From Natronospirillum sp965602035 (GTDB lineage Bacteria > Pseudomonadota > Gammaproteobacteria > Pseudomonadales > Natronospirillaceae), in assembly GCA_965602035.1 (NCBI GenBank), contig OZ271919.1, positions 558,001 to 622,000 of the forward strand: a DNA stretch of 64,000 nt, in the 5' to 3' direction. The position numbers and the translations under genes were made by a program. Below, piece by piece: positions 42,289-51,708 of this stretch. Position 1 is the first letter of the stretch. Each line of letters opens with the position of its first letter. The notes below the pieces were generated by a model. The model saw only the letters and a list, made by a program, of their open reading frames with translations, did no database searches and was not told the DNA's origin.

Positions 42289-44016
42289 TCAGGCTCCCTG
42301 TTTCTGTTGTTCGACCGTGGCCCGCACTTCTTTGCGCAGCACTTTGCCGACGGGCGTCTTGGGCAGTTCGTCCCAGAACTCGATGTGTTTGGGAACCTTG
42401 TAGGCCGCCAGTTGCTTCTTGCAGTGGGCAATCACGTCCTGTTTGGTCAGATCAGGATCACGCAGAACGATGTAAGCGGCAACGGCCTCACCGGTTGTGT
42501 CGTCGGGCACCCCGATCACGGCCGACTCCTGAACCTGGTCAATCAGGGCCAGTACGTCTTCGACTTCGTTCGGGTAGACGTTGAAACCGCTCACCAGAAT
42601 CATGTCTTTCTTGCGATCGACGATGCGGAAATAACCATCCGGGTCCATGACGGCGATATCGCCGGTGTAGAACCAGCCGTCCCTTATGGCGGCCTCTGTG
42701 TCGCTCGGTCGGTTCCAGTAACCTGTCATGACCTGTGGGCCACGAACGATGATTTCCCCCGGTTCGCCTGCGGGCACGGTGTTGCCCTGGTTATCAACAA
42801 GGCGTACGTCGGTCTCCGGCGCGGGAATGCCGATACTGCCGGGGCGTCCCAGCCCAGGCGGGTTGAAACAGACCACCGGTGAGGTTTCGGTCAGCCCATA
42901 GCCTTCCAGAATGGGAACCCCCACAATTTTTTCCCACCGGTCTGCGACCGACTGATGCAGAGATGCACCGCCAGCCAGCGCCACGCGCATGGTGCCGGGC
43001 GGGTAGACACGAAACCATTCTTCGTTGAGCAGCGCGTTGTACAGGGTATTCACCCCGGAGATCCAGCTGATCGGGAAGTTGTCGAACGCACGCTGCAGGT
43101 TCTGTATGGGTCGCGGGCTGGGCACCAGTATGTTGTGCGCGCCCTTGTAGTAGAACGACAGCAGATTCACGGTAAAGGCAAAAATATGGTAGATCGGCAG
43201 GGCAGTGAGAATGCACTCCTTGCCGGATTCGATGTGCTCGCCGACCACGGCATCGACCTGTTCAATGTTGCTCAGCAGGTTGCCGTGCGTCAGATTCGCG
43301 CCCTTGCTGACACCGGTCGTACCGCCAGTGTATTGCAGTACCGCAAGGTCCTCGCGGGTCAGCCCTGACCAGTAATCCTCCACCTTGATACTGCCGCTGC
43401 GCATCGCAGCGCGGCCCTGTGCCAGTGCTGCATCGATATTGTCGACGGGTGATGAAGGTCGGGGGACAACCCGGTTCCAGTACTTCAGCACTGCCTTCAA
43501 TACGGCCCTGACCACGGGCGGGAACCACTGGGCGACCGAGGTGACGATGACTTTTCGAATACCGGTCTTCGGAACGACATCAGCGAGTTTGTCGGCGAAC
43601 ATGTCGATGATAACCAGCACTTCGGCGCCGCTGTCGTTGAACTGGTGTTCCATTTCACGACGCGTGTAGAGCGGATTCACATTCACCAGCACACACCCGG
43701 CTTTGAGGATGCCGAACGCCACAACCGGGAGGGTGAGGCAATTGGGCATCTGTACGGCCACCCGAGCGCCGGCCGACAGCTTGAGCACCTCGCGAAGATA
43801 GACGGCGAAGGCGTCGGACATCTCGTCAACCTGTGCGTAGGTCAATCGGCCGTTCATGCCATTGGGCATGCAGGTGGTGAAGGCGGGCAGTGTGGCGTAT
43901 TCCCGGCTCGCCGTGCTGATGAGCTCCGGCAGGCTGTGGAGATCATGCCGGGGTTCGTGATCCAGTTTCTGAAGCGCGCGCCAGGGCGCACTGTCATAGA
44001 TGGCATCGTTGGACAT
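42289..44016 (-). CDS. fadD: Long-chain acyl-CoA ligase
   Basis: 575 residues from ATG 44016 (MSNDAIYDSAPW), with ACAGGAG upstream; the frame extends to 44127 without support. AMP-binding motif YTGGTTGVSKGA (about 214-225), GYGLTETSP, and the ligase C-terminal TPVGKVLRKE with the catalytic Lys. It activates fatty acids to acyl-CoA at the inner membrane. In an operon with the BASS transporter. Confidence 0.9.
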   Translation of the reverse strand: MSNDAIYDSAPWRALQKLDHEPRHDLHSLPELISTASREYATLPAFTTCMPNGMNGRLTYAQVDEMSDAFAVYLREVLKLSAGARVAVQMPNCLTLPVVAFGILKAGCVLVNVNPLYTRREMEHQFNDSGAEVLVIIDMFADKLADVVPKTGIRKVIVTSVAQWFPPVVRAVLKAVLKYWNRVVPRPSSPVDNIDAALAQGRAAMRSGSIKVEDYWSGLTREDLAVLQYTGGTTGVSKGANLTHGNLLSNIEQVDAVVGEHIESGKECILTALPIYHIFAFTVNLLSFYYKGAHNILVPSPRPIQNLQRAFDNFPISWISGVNTLYNALLNEEWFRVYPPGTMRVALAGGASLHQSVADRWEKIVGVPILEGYGLTETSPVVCFNPPGLGRPGSIGIPAPETDVRLVDNQGNTVPAGEPGEIIVRGPQVMTGYWNRPSDTEAAIRDGWFYTGDIAVMDPDGYFRIVDRKKDMILVSGFNVYPNEVEDVLALIDQVQESAVIGVPDDTTGEAVAAYIVLRDPDLTKQDVIAHCKKQLAAYKVPKHIEFWDELPKTPVGKVLRKEVRATVEQQKQGA

Positions 44017-44205
44017 CGGTTCGACGCTCCTGTCTCTCCGACTTTCGGGCCAACCGGTGTGGGGCCCTCGATGTGGGAGATTATTGTTCTTTCGTCTACA
44101 AATACGAAACTTCGACGGAAAACGCACGCATTCTCGGATTTTTTACAGTCCGGCCATTTTCTGGTGGTATAGGTTCCCGGATTCAATTTTCAGTACGGAG
44201 TTACT

Positions 44206-44394
44206 ATGAAAAGAGTTGTTGGCGTTGTGCTTATCATCATCGGTGTGGCCCTGGTGGCATGGGGTTACAATATCTATGACTCAGCCAGTGCGACGATCGG
44301 TCGGGCATTGAGTGGAGATACGCCGGTAGAGGCCTGGGCCGGCATGGTAGGCGGTGCCATTGCCATCGCGCTGGGCATCCTGAGAATGAAGTAA
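44206..44394 (+). CDS. DUF3185 family small membrane protein
   Basis: 62 residues with two helices (about 4-20 and 42-58) and YNIYDSASATIGRALSG between, the DUF3185 pattern. Function unknown. Upstream of the divergent fadD. Confidence 0.82.
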   Translation: MKRVVGVVLIIIGVALVAWGYNIYDSASATIGRALSGDTPVEAWAGMVGGAIAIALGILRMK

Positions 44395-44405
44395 TGTCAG
44401 TCGGG

Positions 44406-44445
44406 CTGTCAGGCCACTCTATTCAGTCCACCTGGCGCCTGACAG
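44406..44445 (+). terminator. Weak inverted repeat after DUF3185 gene
   Basis: CTGTCAGG (44406-44413) and CCTGACAG (44438-44445) pair around a 24-nt loop. The long loop and lack of a T-run make a terminator only possible. Confidence 0.3.
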
Positions 44446-44521
44446 ATTTCACGATTCAGGTAATACTGTGAGCTTGGGCGAATCAGATTGTTCAACTTCC
44501 CAATCGAGGTCCCCATTCCGG

Positions 44522-45358
44522 CTACTCTATTAGGTCTAGTTCTTCAATCCTTATTGCCATAGCCTCAACGGAAACATTGAAAATTCGAGCGAGCGACTTG
44601 AAGTGGGTACCATTAAATTGCTCGGTTCGAGCCAGCAACCGCGCGCGTTTTCTTCGAGTTGGATATTTTGCCCTAAAACTGTCAGAGCTTTGCTGAGTTA
44701 GAGCAAAAACTCGCCTCTCATCAAATTGAAAATTACAGGTACCGAAAATCTCCAAGAATACCTTAATCACAAGTCTTCTTGGCATTAGGAAATAGCTTGC
44801 AAATTTGTCTGCTTGCAATTCTCTTAGGTCTCTAACATCAGAGCCTGAGGATCCATCCAGCGGTCTATCACGATGAAGTCCACTCTCTTGGTGCAGCATC
44901 GCATGACCGAGCTCATGAGCAGCAGTAAAATTCCTAACTAATCGATCAAATTGTGGGGAGATTTGAACTATTCTGTTCTCTCTGTCTATCACTCCACCGA
45001 CTTCGATTGCCTGCCCTCTTTTGCGCATTTGCCCGAGTGCATAGTCCTGCTCGACTTTATAACCAAGCATTTCCAGCGCAGATATTGGGTTTATGATACT
45101 CAGCGGCTGCGGGGTTTTGCCTTTATTTTTTTCATTGTTCCACAACTGAATCAGAACCTTTCGTGCCTCACCTTCAATGTCGCGACTACTATAAAAGTCG
45201 TTGTGGTCTTCGTCGGCTACTCGAACCTGCCTGGTTAACGCAGGAGCCACTCTAACGTGCTGAGCCTGTAACTCGGCATCGAAATTACCTTGGTCATTCA
45301 AGTGTGCGTATGGATTTTGATATTTCAGGCGGCTCCGTTTAATTCGATCGCTAGGCAT
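44522..45358 (-). CDS. ImmA/IrrE-type metallopeptidase
   Basis: 278 residues. Zinc-protease motif AAHELGHAMLH (HExxH) and a downstream ELQADKFASYFLMP with the third ligand Glu, typical of ImmA/IrrE (PF06114). Such proteases cleave phage or mobile-element repressors or antitoxins. A paired HTH regulator would be expected next to it but is not found; IS-A2 ends 164 nt upstream. AT-richer than the neighbours, suggesting transfer. Confidence 0.88.
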   Translation of the reverse strand: MPSDRIKRSRLKYQNPYAHLNDQGNFDAELQAQHVRVAPALTRQVRVADEDHNDFYSSRDIEGEARKVLIQLWNNEKNKGKTPQPLSIINPISALEMLGYKVEQDYALGQMRKRGQAIEVGGVIDRENRIVQISPQFDRLVRNFTAAHELGHAMLHQESGLHRDRPLDGSSGSDVRDLRELQADKFASYFLMPRRLVIKVFLEIFGTCNFQFDERRVFALTQQSSDSFRAKYPTRRKRARLLARTEQFNGTHFKSLARIFNVSVEAMAIRIEELDLIE

Positions 45359-45560
45359 GCCGGCCTCCTATGTTAACCGAGGTGTTTCGGGCATCCTTGT
45401 CAACAGCAAGGCTTGCCATGGGCTCTGAGGCGTTCCATTAAGAGATAGTCACGAAAATGAAAAACCACTAAATATGGTATATTATCACCGATAAAATGTC
45501 AATATGTTGTGTTTCAGGTTACCGCTGTTTTTCAACGTAGCTGTCCATTAAACACGTTCA

Positions 45561-46607
45561 CTAAGCCGCGTGTCTCTCTGGTTGCTCCCGGGTTGGATTC
45601 AATGCCACTTCCGTGATCGGACTCCAGTCCCGGGTACTACCGGACCAACGCTCCGGGTGCTTGGCTTTTGCCGCCTGATACACCCGCTCACGTTGCTCCA
45701 GAATGGCTTGGTCTTCGCCCCGGTGCCGAGCACCTGGGGTAACGAAGTTGATACCACTGTGGAGATGAATTTCGTTGTACGCGTACTCGAACTCCAGCAT
45801 CCACTTTCGGGCATGGTCAATGGACTTGAAGCCCTTTGACGGCCATTTGGGGCAGTATTTCACCGTCCGGAAGGCCGCTTCTGAGTACGGGTTGTCATTG
45901 CTGACTCTGGGTCGGCTATACGACATCAGCATACCCAATTCACCCAAGCGTGAGCGCAGCGTGTATGACGTCATGGGCGCGCCGTTATCCGAGTGCAGTA
46001 CCGGTGGGTTATCCCAGCAGTTCTCACGGAGCAGAGCGCGTTCTATGAGCTCTTTTGCAAATTGCCCGGACTCACAGTCATGAACTTCCCAGGCGACCAT
46101 TTTGCGGCTGTAGATGTCGAGGACCAGGTACAGATACCAGTGCTGACCTTTCACCGCAGACGGCATGTAACTGATGTCCCACGTGTACACCTGATTGGGC
46201 CCGGTTGCGATAAAGGTATCCGGCGCCGGGCGCTTCTGGCGCTTGTTGGCCCGACCTCGCTCGTTCACTTGGCTGTGCTTTTTCAGGACGCGATAGAACG
46301 TCGATTCCGAGGCCACATACACACCCAGGTCGGCCAGCTTCGGCACGATCTGCGAGGGCGGCAGGCTGCGGTAAACCGGCATGTTGCAGATAATCAAAAT
46401 CCGGTCCTCTTCCTCGCGTGTCAGTTGTTTTGGCTGGACCGGTTTCAACCCACTCGGTCGGCCGTCTTCCAGCACCTTGCCGGCGGCATTACGCCAGCGT
46501 TTCAGTGTGCGCTGGCTGAGCCCCTTCAGCTCCGCCACTTTGAAGCGCCGGGCACCATGCGCCACGGCTTCATCGAACCAGGCCAGGAGCCTTGTACGTT
46601 CCCTCAA
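45561..46607 (-). CDS. IS-A2 OrfB (DDE transposase)
   Basis: 348 residues, the same as IS-A1 OrfB but with Lys instead of Met before GLSQRTLKRW. All DDE residues are present. Made by -1 frameshift from OrfA. Confidence 0.9.
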   Translation of the reverse strand: MRERTRLLAWFDEAVAHGARRFKVAELKGLSQRTLKRWRNAAGKVLEDGRPSGLKPVQPKQLTREEEDRILIICNMPVYRSLPPSQIVPKLADLGVYVASESTFYRVLKKHSQVNERGRANKRQKRPAPDTFIATGPNQVYTWDISYMPSAVKGQHWYLYLVLDIYSRKMVAWEVHDCESGQFAKELIERALLRENCWDNPPVLHSDNGAPMTSYTLRSRLGELGMLMSYSRPRVSNDNPYSEAAFRTVKYCPKWPSKGFKSIDHARKWMLEFEYAYNEIHLHSGINFVTPGARHRGEDQAILEQRERVYQAAKAKHPERWSGSTRDWSPITEVALNPTREQPERHAA

Positions 46608-46612
46608 CGGCG

Positions 46613-47119
46613 TCAGTCGTCGCCGTTGTTCGGATCCTTCCCATACAAGGCTTCGAGCTTTTTTGACAGCACCAGCAATGAGGTGGTCTCGGCCAATGCA
46701 TGATCCTTACGTCGCAGTTCCGCTTCGAGCTTACGGATCTTTTTCCGCTGATTCTTGCTCTGGGCCTGAGCGGCTTTCTGCTCGTCCTGTTGCTGACCGG
46801 CACCGGATAGACAAGCCGCTTTCCATTGCTCAATCTGCTCTGGGTACAGGCCTTTCTTGCGGCAGTATTCGCTCAGCTCCACCTCAGACATCGGGGCGGT
46901 TTCTATCACCACCGCCAGTTTGGCTTCGGCAGACCAATCGTCTCCGGTTCTCGTCTCTCCGGGCACAGGCTGACCTCGTTCTCGACACTGTTTCAACCAA
47001 TTGTACAGCGTCACATCGGCAATGCCTTCCTCGGCGGCAACCGAAACCACAGTGCGGTTATGTGGTGGCAGTAATTTCTTTAGAACGGCCGCTTTGCGTT
47101 CCAGTGAATAGCGTGGCAT
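46613..47119 (-). CDS. IS-A2 OrfA
   Basis: 168 residues from the ATG at 47119, identical in sequence to IS-A1 OrfA as far as compared, including the A AAA AAG slippery site. Confidence 0.86.
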   Translation of the reverse strand: MPRYSLERKAAVLKKLLPPHNRTVVSVAAEEGIADVTLYNWLKQCRERGQPVPGETRTGDDWSAEAKLAVVIETAPMSEVELSEYCRKKGLYPEQIEQWKAACLSGAGQQQDEQKAAQAQSKNQRKKIRKLEAELRRKDHALAETTSLLVLSKKLEALYGKDPNNGDD

Positions 47120-47198
47120 ATGAATGTCCAAAGCGCCCTCTCTCGGGGTTAAACGGCGAAACCGCCGACTGGACATCTACGTTGACAGAGAGGGTTAC

Positions 47199-47511
47199 CC
47201 TGATGACTACGGTTCTACAGCAGAATTATATTTCGCGGTGAATCGATCCCACATCCTAGAAGCCCGACGGCTCGGGCACTCATTAGACGACTCACTTTGA
47301 CTTTTACATGCGATTGGCTTCAGCTCGATACTCGTGGTGGCAAATGCTTTCAATGCGAGCACGCGTTGCCATCCTGCCCGTTTACTATTCGAAGTAGGTT
47401 GAAGGTTGTTGGTTTGTCCAAATCCGCCTGTGTTCGTCTGGAACGGCGCCAGTTGTCCTGCGGAGACTCGCGGGCTGCGGCTAGGTCTGGGTGGAATTGA
47501 ATAGAGGGATA
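47199..47511. other. Gene-free stretch between IS-A2 and oxidoreductase
   Basis: About 310 bases. A 67-codon frame at 47297-47500 has no family resemblance and odd composition. No attC, tRNA or clear promoter seen. Confidence 0.5.
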
Positions 47512-48543
47512 ATGACTAGTATGCATCAATCTAGTCTGCGAATTGACTATACTGCGGAGATGAAAGCCATTACCTATTCGCGCTATGGGTCGCCCGCTGT
47601 TTTGCAGGTCAGAGATGTGCCCACCCCGGAGCCGAAGGACGACGAATTACTTATTCGGGTTAAGGCGGCAGAAGCAACCAAGGGTGACTGTGAGATGCGC
47701 AGTTTCCGCTTTCCGGTAAAGTGGTTCTGGTTACCCATGCGGTTCGTGTTCGGTCTGCGGGCCCCGCGGCGTCAGATTCTGGGTGGGTATTTCTCCGGTC
47801 AGGTGGTGTCCGTCGGTAAGAACGTGACCCGATTCGCCGTTGGTGATGCGGTATTTGGCGCCGCCCAACTGCGACTGGGCGCCTATGGCGAGTATCTGGC
47901 CTTGCCCGAGGGGTACACACTGGTTCCAAAACCCTCCAGCATGAGTTACACAGAGGCAGCGGCCGTGCCATTGGGCGGCTTGAATGCGTTGCACTTTCTC
48001 AACCGGGCGAACGTGCAGCCCGGGGAGACCGTTCTTATTCAGGGCGCCGGTGGCAGCATCGGTGCACACGCCGTGCAGATTGCGAAAGCCATGGGCGCGA
48101 CCGTGACGGTCGTCGACAGTGGCATCAAGCGAGACTTCCTGCTCGGTATCGGTGCGGATCATTTCATTGATTACGCGGAGCAGGATTGTTTCTCGAGCGG
48201 GCAATCCTATGATGTAATTTTCTCCATGGTGGCCGGAAGTTCCTACTCAGCAGCGATCCGGGCTCTGAACCCCGGTGGCCGCTACCTGACCGCCAATCCT
48301 CGGCTTTCGGTGATGCTGCGCTCGGTGCTGACCAACCGGTTTTCTGACAAGACCGCCACGTTCGCCTTTGCCGGCGAGACCCTCGACGAACTGTCGACAT
48401 TGAAACAGATGATCGAGGCCGGTCAGATCCGACCGATCGTCGACCGCGTCTACAGGATGAACGAGGCGGCTGAGGCCCATAAGCGGGTGGAGACCGAACA
48501 GCGCCTGGGCGCGGTCGTGATTGCCATCGGTGGTGACCGGTAG
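47512..48543 (+). CDS. Zinc-independent MDR-family quinone reductase-like protein
   Basis: 343 residues from ATG 47512 (AGAGGGA just before); ATG 47560 (MKAITYSRYG) is the canonical family start and an alternative. GroES-like N-domain, then NAD(P)-binding LIQGAGGSIGAHAVQIAKA. The catalytic-zinc cysteines and histidines of alcohol dehydrogenases are absent, so a quinone oxidoreductase or enoyl reductase type is likely. Confidence 0.85.
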   Translation: MTSMHQSSLRIDYTAEMKAITYSRYGSPAVLQVRDVPTPEPKDDELLIRVKAAEATKGDCEMRSFRFPVKWFWLPMRFVFGLRAPRRQILGGYFSGQVVSVGKNVTRFAVGDAVFGAAQLRLGAYGEYLALPEGYTLVPKPSSMSYTEAAAVPLGGLNALHFLNRANVQPGETVLIQGAGGSIGAHAVQIAKAMGATVTVVDSGIKRDFLLGIGADHFIDYAEQDCFSSGQSYDVIFSMVAGSSYSAAIRALNPGGRYLTANPRLSVMLRSVLTNRFSDKTATFAFAGETLDELSTLKQMIEAGQIRPIVDRVYRMNEAAEAHKRVETEQRLGAVVIAIGGDR

Positions 48544-48745
48544 CGCCTCCAGCCTTCAAACCGTTGCCGTGACCGGCCGTTTCCCGTTCTAAGTGGGGCC
48601 CTGCAATTATGCATATCTGACGTGCATTTTTGGCGTCGTATTTTTCTTGATGGCCCCAGAGACCCCCCGCAGACTTGTCTCATTAAATGCGCATCAGGCT
48701 GTTCGGCATTGATGCAGGGATTCATTTGCTGAGGGGTCGCAAAGC

Positions 48746-49702
48746 GTGGAAATACTGAAAACTCATACCTACCTGGTGTATCTCGCCGTTGGTTGGCTCG
48801 CTGCCACGGTTGTCTATTTTTCTGCACAGTTATCGGGTTTCCCGGTCCCTCCAATCGCGGAGGGGGCTTTGTCCAGTCTCCTGTTCGCGTATTTTCCGGT
48901 TGTTATTTTTGCCGTTTTTCTCCTCCTCTACCTGACTCGTAAACGGGAAGCCGTTGATTGGGAGGCGCTTTATGGCGTCAGAAAAGAAACCGCGAAACAG
49001 GAAGCATGGGTGGCCGTCTTCTATCTGGTCATTACCCAGCTCATTCTGGGCTACGTTTTCAATATCGGGCTGCATTTCCCCGGGCCTGATGTGTATGAAA
49101 CGGGCAGCCACAGCGCGTTCGATGTGTGGCTGTGGGCTCTGGTTTACTGCCTGGTTTACGCGGTGATACCGCTCCTGTGGGTAACCCGGAAAGGTTTCAG
49201 TATGAAGCGCCTGGTAACGTCGCTGCACTGGCGTCGTGACCTCTGGATTCTGGTGGCCTACTGGGCGATGGACTTTTTCGGCCCGATATTTTCCGGCGCG
49301 GATTTTTTCGGGATGACCGCCTCGCAGTATGCGCAGGGTATCCCCGTCGGGATCGTGGTGAATACGCTGGGGGCGGGGCTGCCGGTGATCGTTATGATGC
49401 ACATTATCTTTATCCCCCGTATTTCAGTGCTCATCAACAGCAAACTGACGGTGATCGCGCTCGGAGGCCTGTTCTATGCGCTCTTCAGTCTGTTTGATCA
49501 GGGCGTCGACTACAGCAGTCTTGATGTGGCTTTGATGAGCGCGATGTACATCATTATGACGCAGATGCTTGTGGGGATGGGGAAAGCCGCATTCACGGTG
49601 GTGACCGGCAATCCATTCATTCATTTCGTCAACCTGCATGTGCTGAGCGCACGGGTACCGTTTGATACCCGAATGTACGTCGAGATATTTAACCTGAGGT
49701 AG
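48746..49702 (+). CDS. Polytopic membrane protein, unknown
   Basis: 318 residues from GTG 48746. Seven or eight hydrophobic helices; YWAMDFFGPIFSGADFFGMT is a notable loop. No family recognised with confidence. It is followed by a convergent LysR gene. The 200 bases before it hold no gene. Confidence 0.65.
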   Translation: MEILKTHTYLVYLAVGWLAATVVYFSAQLSGFPVPPIAEGALSSLLFAYFPVVIFAVFLLLYLTRKREAVDWEALYGVRKETAKQEAWVAVFYLVITQLILGYVFNIGLHFPGPDVYETGSHSAFDVWLWALVYCLVYAVIPLLWVTRKGFSMKRLVTSLHWRRDLWILVAYWAMDFFGPIFSGADFFGMTASQYAQGIPVGIVVNTLGAGLPVIVMMHIIFIPRISVLINSKLTVIALGGLFYALFSLFDQGVDYSSLDVALMSAMYIIMTQMLVGMGKAAFTVVTGNPFIHFVNLHVLSARVPFDTRMYVEIFNLR

Positions 49703-49726
49703 CCTGCTGTCCTGACGATACCACCG

Positions 49727-50623
49727 TTATATCCGGTCTTTGACGGATGAGGCCAGGAACTCGAAAACGTAACGCAATCGTTTGCTGGTTCTCATCTCAA
49801 GATGCGAGACCAACCAGACGGGATATGCCGGAAGCGGGGCTTCCGGCAGGACCTGGATCAGATCATGGTCTTTCAGGCCGCGCTGAAGGTGACAAAACCC
49901 GATGCCGAAGCCATTTTTGATCATTTGCCAATTGACGGAGGACGAGTTGGACCTGAAGGCAAAAAAGTCGGCATCGATATCCAGTCCGAATTTCCGGAAT
50001 CCGTCGATGACAGTCTGGTAATCATTCATGCACATAACAGTATGGGACAGCAGGTCTTCGGGCTTTGCAGGAATAGGGTGCGCGTCGAAATAGGCTTTTG
50101 AGGCGAACATACCGACCCGGAATTCACCGATGCTTTTCACAATGATGTCCTGCTGCGACGGGCGAACCAATCGGATCCCGATATCAGCATCGCGTTGCAG
50201 CAGACTACCGACTTTGTCATCAGCCACCAGATCAATATGAATGTTGGGCTGGAGAGCCTGCAACTCTGTGATAACCGGAGGCAGCAGATACGCGGACATT
50301 GCTTCGCTGGCCGTCACCACCACCGTGCCGGCCAGCGACTCTGACTGACCGCTGGCACCTCTGGCCAGTTTCGTGGCATCAGCCAGCATGTTGGTCGCAT
50401 GAACGGAGAGTGCGCGACCCGGCTCAGTCAGTGCCAGCCCCGTAGCGGTGCGTTCAAATAATCGGACACCTAATTGATCTTCCAGTGCACTGATGTGACG
50501 ACTGACGGTCGATTGGTTGCATTGAAGCAAGCTCGCGGCACCGGCGAGGGATTCTGTTTCGATAACCAGCGCAAAGCTTTGCAATGCCGACCAGTTGAGA
50601 CGGTTCGGTGATACGGGTTTCAT
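49727..50623 (-). CDS. LysR-family transcriptional regulator
   Basis: 298 residues from ATG 50623 (MKPVSPNRLNWSALQSFALV); the frame runs further to 50716 but without a ribosome site. HTH SLAGAASLLQCNQSTVSRHI and a LysR substrate domain ending in LEMRTSKRLRYVFEFLA. Divergent from the RIO kinase gene. Target unknown. Confidence 0.88.
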   Translation of the reverse strand: MKPVSPNRLNWSALQSFALVIETESLAGAASLLQCNQSTVSRHISALEDQLGVRLFERTATGLALTEPGRALSVHATNMLADATKLARGASGQSESLAGTVVVTASEAMSAYLLPPVITELQALQPNIHIDLVADDKVGSLLQRDADIGIRLVRPSQQDIIVKSIGEFRVGMFASKAYFDAHPIPAKPEDLLSHTVMCMNDYQTVIDGFRKFGLDIDADFFAFRSNSSSVNWQMIKNGFGIGFCHLQRGLKDHDLIQVLPEAPLPAYPVWLVSHLEMRTSKRLRYVFEFLASSVKDRI

Positions 50624-50796
50624 AGCATGAACAGGCCGTTTGTTTCGGTTATTCCATACGAAAAGCGTGGGCCGCGCAAGGCAAGCCCGAGGGGCCTCGT
50701 TCAATATTGCTGTCAATGCCGGTGCGACGTTACCCCGGGATCAAGTACAATCCACTCTGATCGCAAACGCATCGTGATAGCCCACGAAAGGAGTTT

Positions 50797-51660
50797 ATGA
50801 AAACACCCAAACGGTTACAGCCATTGCTGGATGATGGCCTGATTGATGAGGTTGTTGTCCAACTGAAAAGTGGCAAGGAAGCTCAGGTATTTCTGGTGCG
50901 GTGCGGCGACGAATTGCGCTGCGCCAAGGTGTTCAAGGAGGCCAGAAAACGCACCTTCAAGCAGGCGGTCGAGTACCAGGAAGGGCGAAAGGGCCGGAAC
51001 AGTCGCCGGGCTCGGGCGATGGCGAAGCGCACGAAATACGGTCAGAAAGAGCAGGAATCAGCCTGGCTGAATGCCGAGGTGGAGGCGCTGTACAAGCTCT
51101 CGTCCGCGGGTGTTCGGGTGCCCCGGCCCATGGGGTTTGTCGACGGTGTTCTGCTGATGGAGCTGATTGCGGACGAGGACGGCGACCCGGCACCGCGGCT
51201 CGATGAAGTGACACTGACCGCCGAAACCGCGAGGGCCTATCACGACCACATGATTTCGGAAATCGTCCGCATGCTGGACGCAGGCCTGATTCATGGCGAC
51301 CTCTCTCAGTTCAATGTGCTGGTAGATCCGGAAGGCCCGGTGATTATCGATCTTCCTCAGGCGGTGGACGCGGCGCAGAACAACAGTGCCGCCCGCATGC
51401 TGGTGCGGGATGTGGACAACATGCGCCGATACTTCGGTCGGTTTGCGCCGGAGCTGTTGGACACCGAGTACGGCCTGGAAATCTGGTCGCTCTATGCCCG
51501 CGGAATGCTCGACACCAACAGCCGACTCACAGGTCGGTTCGACCGCAGCGACGCCACCGTGGACATGGAAGATCTGATGGCGGTAATTGACGCCGCCCTG
51601 GAAGAAGAGCGTGAGCGGCTGGAAATAGAACGGGAATGGGAAGAGGGCGTTAGGAACTGA
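50797..51660 (+). CDS. RIO-type serine/threonine protein kinase
   Basis: 287 residues. RIO kinase features: K in CAKVFKE, catalytic HGDLSQFNVLV and metal-binding IIDLPQAVD. Bacterial RIO kinases are poorly understood; a link to ribosomes or stress is presumed. AAAGGAG lies 6 nt before the ATG. The C-terminus is acidic and charged. Confidence 0.9.
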   Translation: MKTPKRLQPLLDDGLIDEVVVQLKSGKEAQVFLVRCGDELRCAKVFKEARKRTFKQAVEYQEGRKGRNSRRARAMAKRTKYGQKEQESAWLNAEVEALYKLSSAGVRVPRPMGFVDGVLLMELIADEDGDPAPRLDEVTLTAETARAYHDHMISEIVRMLDAGLIHGDLSQFNVLVDPEGPVIIDLPQAVDAAQNNSAARMLVRDVDNMRRYFGRFAPELLDTEYGLEIWSLYARGMLDTNSRLTGRFDRSDATVDMEDLMAVIDAALEEERERLEIEREWEEGVRN

Positions 51661-51708
51661 TGTCGCCCTCAGTCCATTCCCGTTTGTCTCACGGAGCCGG
51701 CTGTCGCT

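Larger units (their letters stand above)
45523..47194 (-). mobile_element. IS-A2, intact IS3-family insertion sequence
   Basis: 1672 bp, second copy of IS-A1 in opposite orientation. Ends match IS-A1 base for base where compared. TTAC flanks both sides (45519-45522, 47195-47198). Inserted upstream of the ImmA/IrrE gene. Near-identity of the two copies indicates recent movement. Confidence 0.93.

Noticed and set aside
47297..47500. 67-residue frame between IS-A2 and the oxidoreductase
   Set aside because: No ribosome site, no recognisable fold, composition unlike neighbouring genes.
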